Source of the DNA: Klebsiella pneumoniae
Lineage (GTDB): Bacteria > Pseudomonadota > Gammaproteobacteria > Eutrophobiales > Eutrophobiaceae
Reading direction: 5' to 3'
DNA: 39,979 bases
NCBI GenBank assembly: GCA_945878555.1
Contig: CAMDWI010000029.1
Coordinates: 1-39,979 of the forward strand
The first letter of the stretch is position 1; each line of letters opens with the position of its first letter. Below, one piece after another: positions 8,561 to 17,303 of this stretch. The position numbers were made by a program, and so were the translations under genes. The notes under the pieces were generated by a model. It saw nothing but the letters and a program-made list of their open reading frames with translations. It did not search any database and was not told the DNA's origin.

Positions 8561-9424
8561 ATGAACTGGCTGAACAAGCTATTGCCATCAAGGATTAATA
8601 CGAATGGCATTAATCGTCGTACCGTACCCGAAGGTATATGGACCAAGTGTTCCGGTTGTAACGCGGTACTTTACCGCGCGGAGCTGGTAAGGAACCTTGA
8701 AGTATGTCCAAAATGTTCACACCACATGATGATACGTGCCCGCCCTCGGCTGGAGCAGTTTCTGGATGAGCAGGGTCGGACTGAAATTGCTACCCATGTA
8801 AAACCTCTCGACAAGTTCCGCTTCCGGGACAGCAAGAAGTACAAGGACAGGCTGCTGCAGGCACAAAAAGCGACCGGTGAGGACGATGCCCTGATAGTAA
8901 TGTCAGGTACGGTCAAGATGATACCGGTAGTTGCTTGTGCGTTTGAGTTTGCATTTATGGGCGGCTCCATGGGGTCCGTGGTGGGCGAGCGTTTTGTGCT
9001 GGCCGCTGAGTCCTGTCTTGAGAAAAAAGTTCCCCTGATCTGTTTTGCGGCCAGCGGTGGCGCACGCATGCAGGAAGGATTGTTTTCATTGATGCAAATG
9101 GCCAAAACCAGTTCTGCGTTGGGAAAATTGCAGCGACAGGGTCTGCCCTATATTTCCGTACTGACGAATCCAACAACTGGAGGTGTGTCTGCCAGCCTGT
9201 CTACGCTGGGTGATATAAATATTGCGGAACCAAATGCGTTAATTGGATTTGCAGGACCCAGAGTAATCGAACAGACAGTCAGGGAAACACTGCCGGAAGG
9301 GTTTCAACGTAGCGAGTTCCTGCTTGCGCACGGTATCATTGATATGATTGTGCCGCGAAACCAGATGCGAGACAGAATAGCCAGCTTGCTGGCCATAATG
9401 TTACATAAACCCGCACCAGTCTAG
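8561..9424 (+). CDS. accD: Acetyl-CoA carboxylase carboxyltransferase beta subunit
   Basis: With AccA this forms the carboxyltransferase that moves CO2 from biotin-BCCP to acetyl-CoA, giving malonyl-CoA for fatty acids. The 287-residue protein has the N-terminal zinc ribbon with Cys30, Cys33, Cys49 and Cys52 (WTKCSGC, LEVCPKC). The crotonase-like core includes [38 protein letters not shown] and [13 protein letters not shown]. In the window it is one of two consumers of acetyl-CoA; the PHA thiolase is the other. Confidence 0.97.
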   Translation: MNWLNKLLPSRINTNGINRRTVPEGIWTKCSGCNAVLYRAELVRNLEVCPKCSHHMMIRARPRLEQFLDEQGRTEIATHVKPLDKFRFRDSKKYKDRLLQAQKATGEDDALIVMSGTVKMIPVVACAFEFAFMGGSMGSVVGERFVLAAESCLEKKVPLICFAASGGARMQEGLFSLMQMAKTSSALGKLQRQGLPYISVLTNPTTGGVSASLSTLGDINIAEPNALIGFAGPRVIEQTVRETLPEGFQRSEFLLAHGIIDMIVPRNQMRDRIASLLAIMLHKPAPV

Positions 9425-9449
9425 GCATCAGTAACAATCTTATACCCGT

Positions 9450-10775
9450 GTGCCGATGAAACAGACAGAATCAACGGGTCGAGTCAGTCCGGTATTTGAC
9501 GGTATCAACAGGTTCTACACGCTACAGGAATGGCTGGACTGGCAGGATAAACTCCATTTTACCGCCATTGAGCTGGGGCTGGATCGATGCAGAAAGGTAG
9601 CAGAACGGATGAAACTGTTGCCCGCTTCCTGTTTCGTGATCAGTGTTGCTGGTACCAACGGCAAGGGTTCTACTGCGGTAATGCTGGCGAATATTCTGCA
9701 GTCGGCTGGTTATCGTGTCGGCATTTATACCTCTCCACACCTGATGCGTTATAACGAGAGGATAAAAATAAACGGCCTGGCAGTGGAAGATGAGCTCTTG
9801 TGTGCAGCCTTCAGTCGTATCGATCGGGCACGAGGCAATATTTCACTGACCTATTTTGAGTTTGGTACTCTCGCGGCGATGGAAATTTTCCGGAACCAGT
9901 CTGTTGATATAGCCATAATGGAAGTGGGACTGGGTGGTCGGCTGGATGCAGTAAATATGCTGGATGCAAATGTTTCTGTTATCAGCACGATAGATATAGA
10001 CCATGTTCAGTGGTTGGGGTCCGATCGTGAATCAATCGGACGGGAGAAGGCAGGGATATTTCGTCCGTTGCGTCCGGCAATCTGTGCGGATCCGTCCCCA
10101 CCGGCAACTGTAATTGAGACTGCCAGTCTGATTGGTGCAAACCTGTTCAGGGCCGGAGTGGATTATCAATATGAGTCTACAAAAGATGGTTGGTGGTGGC
10201 GATCGGGCATGACCCGGTTTAATCTTTTGCCCTTTCCGGGTGGCATGCAATACCAGATACAGAATGCGGCAGGTGTACTGATGGTACTACAGGCTATATC
10301 TGAATATTATCCGGTATCCCAACACGTACTCTGTGAGTCTTTACGCAATTTCTCTATGCCCGGCAGGTTTCAGCTGGTACCCGGAGAGGTGACATATGTA
10401 CTGGATGTAGCACATAACCGCCAGTCGTTTGCCATGCTGGGGGTCAATATCAGTACCTTGCCGCCCACCGGCAAGAATTATCTGGTACTGGGTATGTTAA
10501 ATGACAAGGAGCATGCCGCCTGTATCCGGGAGTTATCATCGCTAGTAAATGGCTGGTACCTTCCCACAATTGAAGGCTCGCGAGGTACATCTGGCAGTGA
10601 TCTTGCTGGTATAATAGCCGCATCTGGATCAAAGACAGAGGTATCTGTATATGCCGATGTGGCAGAGGCAATTGCCGCGGCAGAATCTGTCGCCGTGGCC
10701 GGAGATAGAATCATCATTACCGGCTCGTTTATTACAGTCGGCCATGCAATAAGTTATCTGGGACTGGAAGTGTAA
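9450..10775 (+). CDS. folC: Bifunctional dihydrofolate synthase / folylpolyglutamate synthase
   Basis: A Mur-ligase-family enzyme that adds the first glutamate to dihydropteroate and extends the polyglutamate tail of folates. The ATP loop is SVAGTNGKGSTAVML. Further marks are YTSPHLMRYNERIKING, the magnesium-binding region AIMEVGLGGRLDAVN, STIDIDHVQWLGSDRESIG, and the C-terminal domain with YVLDVAHNRQS. Start is ambiguous between GTG 9450 and ATG 9456, and neither has a convincing ribosome site. Length about 440 is normal. Confidence 0.95.
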   Translation: MPMKQTESTGRVSPVFDGINRFYTLQEWLDWQDKLHFTAIELGLDRCRKVAERMKLLPASCFVISVAGTNGKGSTAVMLANILQSAGYRVGIYTSPHLMRYNERIKINGLAVEDELLCAAFSRIDRARGNISLTYFEFGTLAAMEIFRNQSVDIAIMEVGLGGRLDAVNMLDANVSVISTIDIDHVQWLGSDRESIGREKAGIFRPLRPAICADPSPPATVIETASLIGANLFRAGVDYQYESTKDGWWWRSGMTRFNLLPFPGGMQYQIQNAAGVLMVLQAISEYYPVSQHVLCESLRNFSMPGRFQLVPGEVTYVLDVAHNRQSFAMLGVNISTLPPTGKNYLVLGMLNDKEHAACIRELSSLVNGWYLPTIEGSRGTSGSDLAGIIAASGSKTEVSVYADVAEAIAAAESVAVAGDRIIITGSFITVGHAISYLGLEV

Positions 10776-10779
10776 AACC

Positions 10780-11490
10780 GTGGAAAGACGACTTAAGGAA
10801 CGATTGACTGGCGCTGTAGTACTGATGCTGCTTGCCGTGATCTTTATTCCGATGGTACTTGATAATTCTTCCCGACAGGATATAGACATTACCGAGACCA
10901 ATATTCCGCCTGCTCCTGATATAGATTTCAAGTCCGATATGGTTCAGGTGGAAGAGCTGGCAGCCATTGAACCACCACAATTGCCGCTTGAACCAATACC
11001 ATCTGCATCAACAATAGCGGAATCTGACACAGATACAGTATCACCTGAGACAGCCCCGGTGTCAGGCAGTGATACCAGTGGGATTCAAATGCAGACGGAT
11101 CCGGTGGCTATCGCCCCAAACACAACGGAACCTGATCCGGTTGTAGCAACAAAACAGGAACAATCCACCGATGTTACCGATGTCAAACAGGCCATAGCTG
11201 ACACCGCAACTGCACCAGCCCAGACGCCACCTGCCGATACATCTGCCAGGTCCATGTCCGCCTGGGTAATCCAACTAGGCAGTTTTTCAAGCCGGGAAAA
11301 TGCAGAAAGTCTTGTAAGGCGCCTGCAGACCAACGGCTTTCCGGGCTATATTGAGCAGGTCAAAACAGGAACAGATATTGTGTTTAAGGTCAGGGTAGGC
11401 CCTGAGTTATCAAGGACACAGGCAGAAACTATCCAGAAGAACCTGAAAACACGGTTGAATCTGGATGCAATAATCCTGCGGTTTCCCTGA
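10780..11490 (+). CDS. dedD: SPOR-domain cell-division protein, DedD type
   Basis: Bitopic inner-membrane protein. It has a short cytoplasmic start (ERRLKERLTG), one transmembrane helix (about residues 11-27, AVVLMLLAVIFIPMVLD), a long Pro/Thr/Asp-rich periplasmic linker, and a C-terminal SPOR domain (about 160-236, WVIQLGSFSSRENAESLVRR ...). SPOR domains bind denuded septal glycan. The gene sits between folC and cvpA exactly as dedD does in E. coli. It starts with GTG four bases after the folC stop, so translation is probably coupled. Confidence 0.92.
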   Translation: MERRLKERLTGAVVLMLLAVIFIPMVLDNSSRQDIDITETNIPPAPDIDFKSDMVQVEELAAIEPPQLPLEPIPSASTIAESDTDTVSPETAPVSGSDTSGIQMQTDPVAIAPNTTEPDPVVATKQEQSTDVTDVKQAIADTATAPAQTPPADTSARSMSAWVIQLGSFSSRENAESLVRRLQTNGFPGYIEQVKTGTDIVFKVRVGPELSRTQAETIQKNLKTRLNLDAIILRFP

Positions 11491-11546
11491 TGGCTGATAA
11501 GGGATAAGATCTGCCATGTTGACCCTGTCGTCATTCGGAGCCGGTT

Positions 11547-12056
11547 TTGGAAATCATTGATATCCTGATTCTAGTCACCATACTGATCCCGTCGCTGGTC
11601 GGGGTGATTTACGGTTTTCTGAACATAATATTGTCTATCGTGGCATGGGTTATTGCATTTGGCATCACTGTTAAATTCAGCGCCTATTTTGCCCCGTTAC
11701 TTTCATCCTATGTTGAAACTGAAGTACTACGCAACGGGCTAGCATTCATTGGATTATTTCTGGTCAGTCTGATGGTCCTCAGTGGGCTGGGTTATTTTAT
11801 GGTCAAGTTGCTGGGACGCACAGGATTGACCGGTGCAGATCGGATTTTGGGCCTATTATTTGGCTCTGCGCTGGGTGGTTCGATCGTGGCAGTAATGATT
11901 TTTCTGGCAGGATTTACAGATTTGAGCAGGGAAGCATGGTGGCAACATTCCCTGCTGGTGAAACCTTTTGAGAGAACTGCAGTGTGGGGGAGGCAGTTTG
12001 TACCCGAAAATATAGCTAAATATCACCAGTATGGTGAAAACACTGTTGAAAACTAA
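11547..12056 (+). CDS. cvpA: CvpA family membrane protein
   Basis: CvpA is a small inner-membrane protein of poorly defined role, required for colicin V export in E. coli and linked to envelope tolerance. The 169 residues contain four hydrophobic spans (about 3-25, 27-48, 62-86 and 105-125), with the family-like WVIAFGITVKF and GADRILGLLFGSALG. I choose the TTG start at 11547 because GGAG ends six bases before it. It precedes purF by 13 bases, the conserved cvpA-purF pair. Confidence 0.92.
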   Translation: MEIIDILILVTILIPSLVGVIYGFLNIILSIVAWVIAFGITVKFSAYFAPLLSSYVETEVLRNGLAFIGLFLVSLMVLSGLGYFMVKLLGRTGLTGADRILGLLFGSALGGSIVAVMIFLAGFTDLSREAWWQHSLLVKPFERTAVWGRQFVPENIAKYHQYGENTVEN

Positions 12057-12069
12057 GGCGGAAAACTGA

Positions 12070-13587
12070 ATGTGTGGAATCCTGGGAGTAGTCGGTAAAA
12101 GTTTTGTCAATCAGACCTTGTATGATGGACTTACTATCATCCAGCATAGGGGACAGGATGCCGCCGGAATCGTGACCTGTGATAGTGAACGACTCTATTT
12201 GCGCAAGGACAATGGTCTGGTCCGTGATGTATTTCATACGCGCCACATGCTGAACCTGAAAGGTAATATGGGAATTGGTCATGTACGCTACCCGACCGCA
12301 GGAAACTCCTCCTCTGCAGAGGCACAGCCGTTTTATGTGAATTCACCCTACGGTATAACGCTCGCCCATAATGGTAACCTGACTAATGGGGAGCAGTTAA
12401 AGCGAGACCTGATTGATATTGAACGCAGGCACCTCAACACCGGTTCGGACTCTGAAGTATTGCTGAACATCTTTGCCTTTGAATTACAACGTGCTGCCAA
12501 ACAACGCAAGGACCTGACGCCAGACGACATTTTTTCAGCGATCACCCGCGTACACAAACGCTGCCGTGGAGGTTATGCCGCTGTTGTGATGATTATTGGT
12601 GTCGGGATTGTCGGTTTTCGTGACCCGTATGGTATCAGACCAATTGTTTATGGTGAGAAACAGACCGACAACGGGACTGAGTATATTATCACTTCGGAAA
12701 GTGTCGGCATTGATGCACTGGATTTTACGTTTGTACGCGATATCGCGCCAGGTGAGGCCGTATTTATCAGTGCGGATGGTAATCTGGTTGCCCGGCAATG
12801 TGCCGACAATACCCGTTTGTCCCCCTGTGTATTCGAATATGTGTATCTTGCCCGTCCGGACTCCATCATGGACAAGATTTCGGTTTATAAGGCACGGCTA
12901 CGCATGGGTGAAACACTTGCGGAAAAGATTTTACGGACCCGACCCGACCATGATATTGACGTAGTTATCCCTATTCCTGACACTGGCAGAACTGCTGCGC
13001 TCTCGCTGTCGCATGACCTCGGTGTCAAATACAGGGAAGGCTTCATCAAAAACCGGTATATACCCAGGACTTTCATCATGCCGGGCCAGGCCATACGCAA
13101 GAAATCAGTACGGCAGAAATTGAACGCGATTGATCTTGAATTCAGGGATAAGGTCGTATTACTGGTAGATGATTCCATTGTTCGAGGGACAACATCTGGT
13201 GAAATTATCCAGATGGCGCGTGAGGCCGGTGCACGCAAGGTCTATTTTGCCTCTGCCGCTCCTCCGGTACGGTTTCCGAATGTATACGGTATAGACATAC
13301 CCACATCTACAGAACTGGTCGCCTATAACAGGACAGAAGACGAAGTAGCCGAGGTGATAGGTGCTGACTGGCTGATTTATCAGGATGTAGATGCGTTGGT
13401 TGATGCAGCACGGGCAGGGAATCCTGAAATTACTGAATTTGATACATCCTGCTTTACTGGTCATTACGTTACCGGAGATGTCAGTGCAGATTACCTCGCA
13501 CACATATCGTTCATGAGAAACGATGACAACAAGAGCAAACGCGACAGTAATGACGAGATGGTGCTGGATCTTTCACACAACGGCTGA
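12070..13587 (+). CDS. purF: Amidophosphoribosyltransferase
   Basis: Commits PRPP to purine synthesis by transferring glutamine amide nitrogen to make phosphoribosylamine. [12 protein letters not shown] supplies the N-terminal nucleophile Cys (second residue, exposed after Met removal). [11 protein letters not shown] and [14 protein letters not shown] are glutaminase motifs. The PRPP loop is [18 protein letters not shown] (about 361-378). Length 505 is typical and no propeptide is present, as in E. coli. It is the last gene of the plus-strand run and is followed at once by a hairpin that overlaps its stop codon. Confidence 0.97.
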   Translation: MCGILGVVGKSFVNQTLYDGLTIIQHRGQDAAGIVTCDSERLYLRKDNGLVRDVFHTRHMLNLKGNMGIGHVRYPTAGNSSSAEAQPFYVNSPYGITLAHNGNLTNGEQLKRDLIDIERRHLNTGSDSEVLLNIFAFELQRAAKQRKDLTPDDIFSAITRVHKRCRGGYAAVVMIIGVGIVGFRDPYGIRPIVYGEKQTDNGTEYIITSESVGIDALDFTFVRDIAPGEAVFISADGNLVARQCADNTRLSPCVFEYVYLARPDSIMDKISVYKARLRMGETLAEKILRTRPDHDIDVVIPIPDTGRTAALSLSHDLGVKYREGFIKNRYIPRTFIMPGQAIRKKSVRQKLNAIDLEFRDKVVLLVDDSIVRGTTSGEIIQMAREAGARKVYFASAAPPVRFPNVYGIDIPTSTELVAYNRTEDEVAEVIGADWLIYQDVDALVDAARAGNPEITEFDTSCFTGHYVTGDVSADYLAHISFMRNDDNKSKRDSNDEMVLDLSHNG

Positions 13588-13609
13588 CCGGCAAAGTATG
13601 CCGGTCAGC
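13583..13609. terminator. Hairpin between convergent purF and phaB
   Basis: An 11-bp perfect stem, GCTGACCGGCA paired with TGCCGGTCAGC around a 5-base loop, begins inside the last codons and stop of purF. It is followed on the plus strand by a weakly T-containing stretch. Its position between converging genes suggests a terminator serving either strand, though the U-tract is poor. Confidence 0.6.
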
Positions 13610-13632
13610 ACGGTATTATTGCTATTTGTGGA

Positions 13633-14589
13633 TTAGCCTAGCCAGAGACCGCCATTTACCGCCAGTTCAGTACCGGTAATATAACCACTGTTTTCGCTGG
13701 CAAGAAAGGCAACCGCATCTGCAATTTCAGCTGTTGATGCCAGTCTCCCGGCAGGTATCTGTTTGATAATGGCATCCAGCACGTCTTCACGTATCGCTGC
13801 AACCATGCTGGTCCTGACGTAACCCGGGCATACACTATTAACAGTGATACCCTTGTCCGCAAGCTCCAGTGCCAGTGAGCGGGTAAAACCTATCATGCCT
13901 GCCTTGGCAGTTGAATAATTGGTTTGCCCAAACTGGCCTTTCTGGCCATTTACCGATGAGATATTGATGATTCTGCCGTATTTGTTTCGTATCATTCCAT
14001 TGATAAAATTGCGTGTGATATTGAAGACACTGTCCAGATTGGTATTGATTACCGCGTGCCAGTTGTCAGGCTCCATCTTTCTCAACATCGCATCTCGGGT
14101 AATACCCGCCGCATTGACCAGTATATCGATTTGGCCGTATTTATGTTCGATTTGCCCGGCAAAAAAACGGCAGGATTCAAAGTCGGCGACGTTACATTCA
14201 TACACATCGACCTTTAACCCGGTGGACTCCAGCTCCTGTTTCCACGTCAGGGCCTTGTCCTTTTCTGCTGCTATATAAGTTGCAATTACGACATTTCCAT
14301 CCGTTGCCAGCCGCTTGCAGATTTCCGTACCGATACCGCCGATTCCTCCGGTAACGATAGCCACACCTGTTCTCGTCATCTTGCCAACCTTTTCCTTTTT
14401 TGTTGTCCCCGTTCCTGTTGTTGTAGTGCCGCCCTTTCCTGCAGGCTGTTGCCTGGTCGTTATCCCCGTAAAATAACCGGTGTAATCATATGCCCTGGTG
14501 GCTGATTTTACGGCGGTATCAACAGATTTATACCATTGATTCAGCAGTTGCAGTTGCATCGAGTACACATTGCTCAGTATCGGGTACAT
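13633..14589 (-). CDS. phaB: Acetoacetyl-CoA reductase with a 70-residue N-terminal extension
   Basis: NADPH-dependent reduction of acetoacetyl-CoA to (R)-3-hydroxybutyryl-CoA for PHA synthesis. From residue 71 (MTRTGVAIVT) it is a standard short-chain dehydrogenase: GGIGGIG cofactor loop, NAAGITRD, Ser212, and the Tyr225-x3-Lys229 pair in TNYSTAKAG. Residues 1-70 are extra: a probably helical part (SMQLQLLNQWYKSVDTAVKS, to about residue 35), an aromatic stretch, then a Gly/Thr/Lys linker. The ATG at 14589 has AGGGA about seven bases upstream, so the long form is well supported. An internal ATG at residue 71 also follows AAGG-rich sequence, so a short form is possible. The extension may tether the enzyme to granules or partners (inference). 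Confidence 0.9.
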   Translation of the reverse strand: MYPILSNVYSMQLQLLNQWYKSVDTAVKSATRAYDYTGYFTGITTRQQPAGKGGTTTTGTGTTKKEKVGKMTRTGVAIVTGGIGGIGTEICKRLATDGNVVIATYIAAEKDKALTWKQELESTGLKVDVYECNVADFESCRFFAGQIEHKYGQIDILVNAAGITRDAMLRKMEPDNWHAVINTNLDSVFNITRNFINGMIRNKYGRIINISSVNGQKGQFGQTNYSTAKAGMIGFTRSLALELADKGITVNSVCPGYVRTSMVAAIREDVLDAIIKQIPAGRLASTAEIADAVAFLASENSGYITGTELAVNGGLWLG

Positions 14590-14650
14590 GATTTTTCCCT
14601 GTCAGTTGTTGTGGGTTGAAATTATGATGATAGTGTCAGACATAAGGTGA

Positions 14651-15115
14651 TCAGTTATCAGATTCCTTTTTACCGGGAGATATTCCGGAGGCTCTGAAAA
14701 AGTTGTTCTGGATCTGTTGCCACATTTCGATATTTTGTTTGGTCATCTTTTGCATGGCCTCCAGTGGGGTGGTGGCTACGGTCTGGCTGAGTCTTTCCTG
14801 AAACTCACGTTGCTGGGCTGTGAAAATTTCAAGGCTCTTTTCCAGGTAGCCGGAAAACACGTTCTGGTAGGCATTTCCGTAAAACCGGATTAACTGGGTA
14901 AGTGATTCAGTTGACAGTAAGGGTTCACCGTTGTGTTCCTGTTCTGAAATGATTTGTAACAGGATGCTACGGGTGAGATCCTCTTCTGTCTTGACGTCTT
15001 TCACACAGAAGGCCACACCATCAAGGACGAGCTGCTTAACATCGTCCAGTGTTATGTACTTGCTGATTTCAGTATCATAAAGACGTCGATTCGGATATTT
15101 TTTGATTATACGCAT
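14651..15115 (-). CDS. phaR: PHA synthesis repressor / granule-associated regulator PhaR
   Basis: PhaR proteins bind both DNA and PHA granules, repressing phasin and pha genes until polymer accumulates. The N-terminal DNA-binding domain is clear: IIKKYPNRRLYDTEISKYIT and LDDVKQLVLDG. It is followed by the PHB accumulation regulatory region, with FYGNAYQNVFSGYLEKSLEI and an amphipathic C-terminal helix (KQNIEMWQQIQNNFFRA) that could contact granules. Length 154 is normal. The start lies just after an eight-G tract in the leader. It lies between the SDR paralogue and phaB in what looks like one operon. Confidence 0.93.
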   Translation of the reverse strand: MRIIKKYPNRRLYDTEISKYITLDDVKQLVLDGVAFCVKDVKTEEDLTRSILLQIISEQEHNGEPLLSTESLTQLIRFYGNAYQNVFSGYLEKSLEIFTAQQREFQERLSQTVATTPLEAMQKMTKQNIEMWQQIQNNFFRASGISPGKKESDN

Positions 15116-15121
15116 AATTCG

Positions 15122-15129
15122 CCCCCCCC
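15122..15129 (-). promoter_or_regulatory. G8 homopolymer in the ribosome-binding region of phaR
   Basis: On the coding strand the phaR leader reads AGGGGGGGGCGAATT before the ATG, so the Shine-Dalgarno is embedded in eight consecutive G. Such tracts can slip, changing the spacing between ribosome site and start codon. Whether this one varies is unknown. Confidence 0.45.
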
Positions 15130-15159
15130 TGTAATAGTCAAAATGAATTGTCCGTAGTA

Positions 15160-15891
15160 CTAATGCATATACTGGCCGCCATTAATGGCGATATCTGCAC
15201 CATTGATGTAGCCAGCATGATCAGAGCAGAGGTAATCAACCAGACTGGCTATTTCATCGACATTACCTGCGCGACCTGCAGGAATATTGGCAGGTACCGG
15301 TTGCCCGGATGAATCAATTGCGGCTATGAATCCAGGTGTAATTGTATTCACTGTTACACCCTTGCGTGCAAGTTCCTGTGCAAGTGCCATGGTAAAACCA
15401 TGCAGGCCAGCCTTGGCGGCGGCATCATGTGTATGCCCCACCTGGCCCATACGACTGATGATAGAAGATATGTTGATAATTCTGCCGAACCCTCGCGTAC
15501 TCATTCTTTCGGCCAGATTTTTGCAAATGTTGAAGATGGCATCAATATTGGTTGCCATCGTTTTGTCCCAGCGGTCCTTGTCCATAATATGGAACGGGCT
15601 GGCAGTCGATTCCAGTTCCGGACTGTTGACGATAATATCTATTGGCCCGACATTTTCTTCTATATTCTCAACCAGACGGACACAGGCATCAAAATCTGTG
15701 ATATCTACCTTATAAGCTGTGACCTGGACATTCTCAGCTGTCAGGGTTCCCTTCCAATTATCAATGTTCTCATCAAGATAATCAGTGATTACCCGGGCGC
15801 CGGATTGCGCCAGCTGTTTACAAATGGCCGTACCAACCGGGGTAGTTCCGCCAAGTACAAGTGCAATCCGGTTATTCTGATCAATTTTCAT
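15160..15891 (-). CDS. PhaB-like short-chain dehydrogenase lacking the catalytic tyrosine
   Basis: A 243-residue SDR-fold protein clearly related to the PhaB two genes downstream: FGRIINISS, GFTMALAQELARKGVTVNTITPGF and YINGADIAINGGQ align with it. However, the segment GQVGHTHDAAAKAG aligns without gaps to PhaB GQFGQTNYSTAKAG, placing Asp156 where the catalytic Tyr belongs. Ser143, Asn115 and Lys160 remain. The NAAG motif is changed to NSPE, and the cofactor loop reads GGTTPVG instead of GGIGGIG. It is probably not an ordinary reductase; it may be a regulatory or structural partner of PhaB (inference). It starts 2 bases after the phaA stop, so it is tightly coupled, and the frame is intact, arguing against simple decay. 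Confidence 0.88.
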   Translation of the reverse strand: MKIDQNNRIALVLGGTTPVGTAICKQLAQSGARVITDYLDENIDNWKGTLTAENVQVTAYKVDITDFDACVRLVENIEENVGPIDIIVNSPELESTASPFHIMDKDRWDKTMATNIDAIFNICKNLAERMSTRGFGRIINISSIISRMGQVGHTHDAAAKAGLHGFTMALAQELARKGVTVNTITPGFIAAIDSSGQPVPANIPAGRAGNVDEIASLVDYLCSDHAGYINGADIAINGGQYMH

Positions 15892-15893
15892 TG

Positions 15894-17075
15894 TTATCTC
15901 TCCACTGCGAGTGCAACACCCTGACCACCGCCAATACAGAGGGTTGCCAGTCCCTTATGTGCATTTCTGCGTTTCATTTCATGAAGTAGTGATACAAAAA
16001 TACGGCATCCGGATGCTCCTATCGGGTGTCCCAGTGCGATGGCGCCGCCATTCACGTTCACCTTTTCGCTGTCCCAACCAAGTTCGCGGTTTACGGATAT
16101 GGCCTGCGCAGCAAAAGCCTCATTTGCCTCAATCAGATCCAGATCATTTACCGTCCAGCCTGCCCGGTTCAGACAGTTACGCGTCGCAGGTATCGGTCCT
16201 GTACCCATGATTTCCGGGCTGACACCCGCACTGGCATAAGCCTTGACGAAAGCCAGTGGCTCAAGTCCAAGTTCCCGCGCCCTGCTTTCCGACATGACAA
16301 TCACAACCGCTGCACCATCGTTGATTCCTGAGGCATTTCCGGCCGTGACAGTACCATTCTTGTCAAATGCAGGCTGAAGTTTTGCGAGCGCCTCTGCAGT
16401 CACACCGGCGCGAGGGAATTCATCCTTGTCAAACCTGATGGGGTCACCCTTGCGCTGCGGTATAAATACGGGGACGATTTCATCCTGAAATACATTATTC
16501 TTGAGGGCGACTTCAGCCTTTTGCTGCGAACGTGCTGCGAATTCGTCCTGCTCCTGTCGGCTGATATTGAATTTCTTCGCAATATTTTCAGCAGTTATAC
16601 CCATATGGTAGTCATTAAACGCGTCCCATAGACCATCTATGATCATGGTATCCAGCAGTTTCCAGTCTCCCATGCGCGTACCGGTGCGCGATTGTGGTAG
16701 AACATGGGGTGCCTGGTTCATGTTTTCCTGCCCGCCGGCGATGACGATACTCGCATCACCGCATTTGATTGCCTGGGCGGCGAGGTGAATTGCCTTTAGT
16801 CCACTGCCACAGACTTTGTTAATGGTCATACAAGGAACCGTATCAGGTAGTCCCGCCAGTATTGCAGACTGGCGTGCCGGATTCTGGCCACTGCCCGCTG
16901 TGAGGACCTGACCCAGTATCACCTCATCTATGCTGCCGGGCGCAATGCCGGTTTTTTCCAGCAGGGCCTTTATTACGGTAGCACCCAGTCGAGGTGCGGA
17001 GATGGAAGAGAGTGAACCACCAAATGTGCCAATAGGGGTTCTGGCTGCAGCAACTATGACGACCTTTTCTGTCAT
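15894..17075 (-). CDS. phaA: Acetyl-CoA acetyltransferase (beta-ketothiolase)
   Basis: Condenses two acetyl-CoA to acetoacetyl-CoA, the first step to PHB. The 393-residue thiolase has the nucleophilic Cys89 in [11 protein letters not shown], the catalytic His350 in [12 protein letters not shown] and the second Cys380 in LCIGGGQG, plus [11 protein letters not shown]. An AAGG ribosome site precedes the ATG at 17075. It is the first gene of the minus-strand pha cluster, followed by the SDR paralogue, phaR and phaB. Catabolic thiolases (AtoB type) look alike; the neighbours decide for PhaA. Confidence 0.94.
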   Translation of the reverse strand: MTEKVVIVAAARTPIGTFGGSLSSISAPRLGATVIKALLEKTGIAPGSIDEVILGQVLTAGSGQNPARQSAILAGLPDTVPCMTINKVCGSGLKAIHLAAQAIKCGDASIVIAGGQENMNQAPHVLPQSRTGTRMGDWKLLDTMIIDGLWDAFNDYHMGITAENIAKKFNISRQEQDEFAARSQQKAEVALKNNVFQDEIVPVFIPQRKGDPIRFDKDEFPRAGVTAEALAKLQPAFDKNGTVTAGNASGINDGAAVVIVMSESRARELGLEPLAFVKAYASAGVSPEIMGTGPIPATRNCLNRAGWTVNDLDLIEANEAFAAQAISVNRELGWDSEKVNVNGGAIALGHPIGASGCRIFVSLLHEMKRRNAHKGLATLCIGGGQGVALAVER

Positions 17076-17122
17076 TTCAATTACCTTTTATAAAGTCATG
17101 AAATTTCATGTGGAGACCCGAA

Positions 17123-17169
17123 TCTGTGCAGAGCAGAATCAACGTTGCAGTGCACAAATTATGCTGCAT
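17123..17169. promoter_or_regulatory. Cluster of TGC/GCA motifs upstream of phaA, candidate PhaR sites
   Basis: Within 47 bases, about 50-95 bases before the phaA start, lie CTGTGCAGAGCAG (17124-17136), the near-palindrome TGCAGTGCA (17146-17154) and ATGCTGCAT (17161-17169). PhaR of other bacteria is known to bind TGC-rich repeats. Assignment here is inference from motif type and location. Confidence 0.35.
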
Positions 17170-17270
17170 AGTAACAAAATCCATGCGCCGTTGCCAGCAA
17201 ATGAATTTAGAACTCTGAAGAACTGTAGTGGTTATAACACCTTGATTACAAAAGACTAAGCGAGGGTAGG

Positions 17271-17302
17271 CTGACACGCCGGCAGAATACTGCCGGCGTC
17301 AG
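17271..17302 (-). terminator. Strong hairpin directly after lpdA
   Basis: A 10-bp stem (17276-17285 with 17290-17299, core CGCCGGCAG/CTGCCGGCG) with a 4-base loop starts two bases beyond the lpdA stop. A few more outer pairs extend it across a bulge. No U-tract follows, so it may stabilise the 3' end rather than terminate by itself. Confidence 0.5.
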
Positions 17303-17303
17303 T

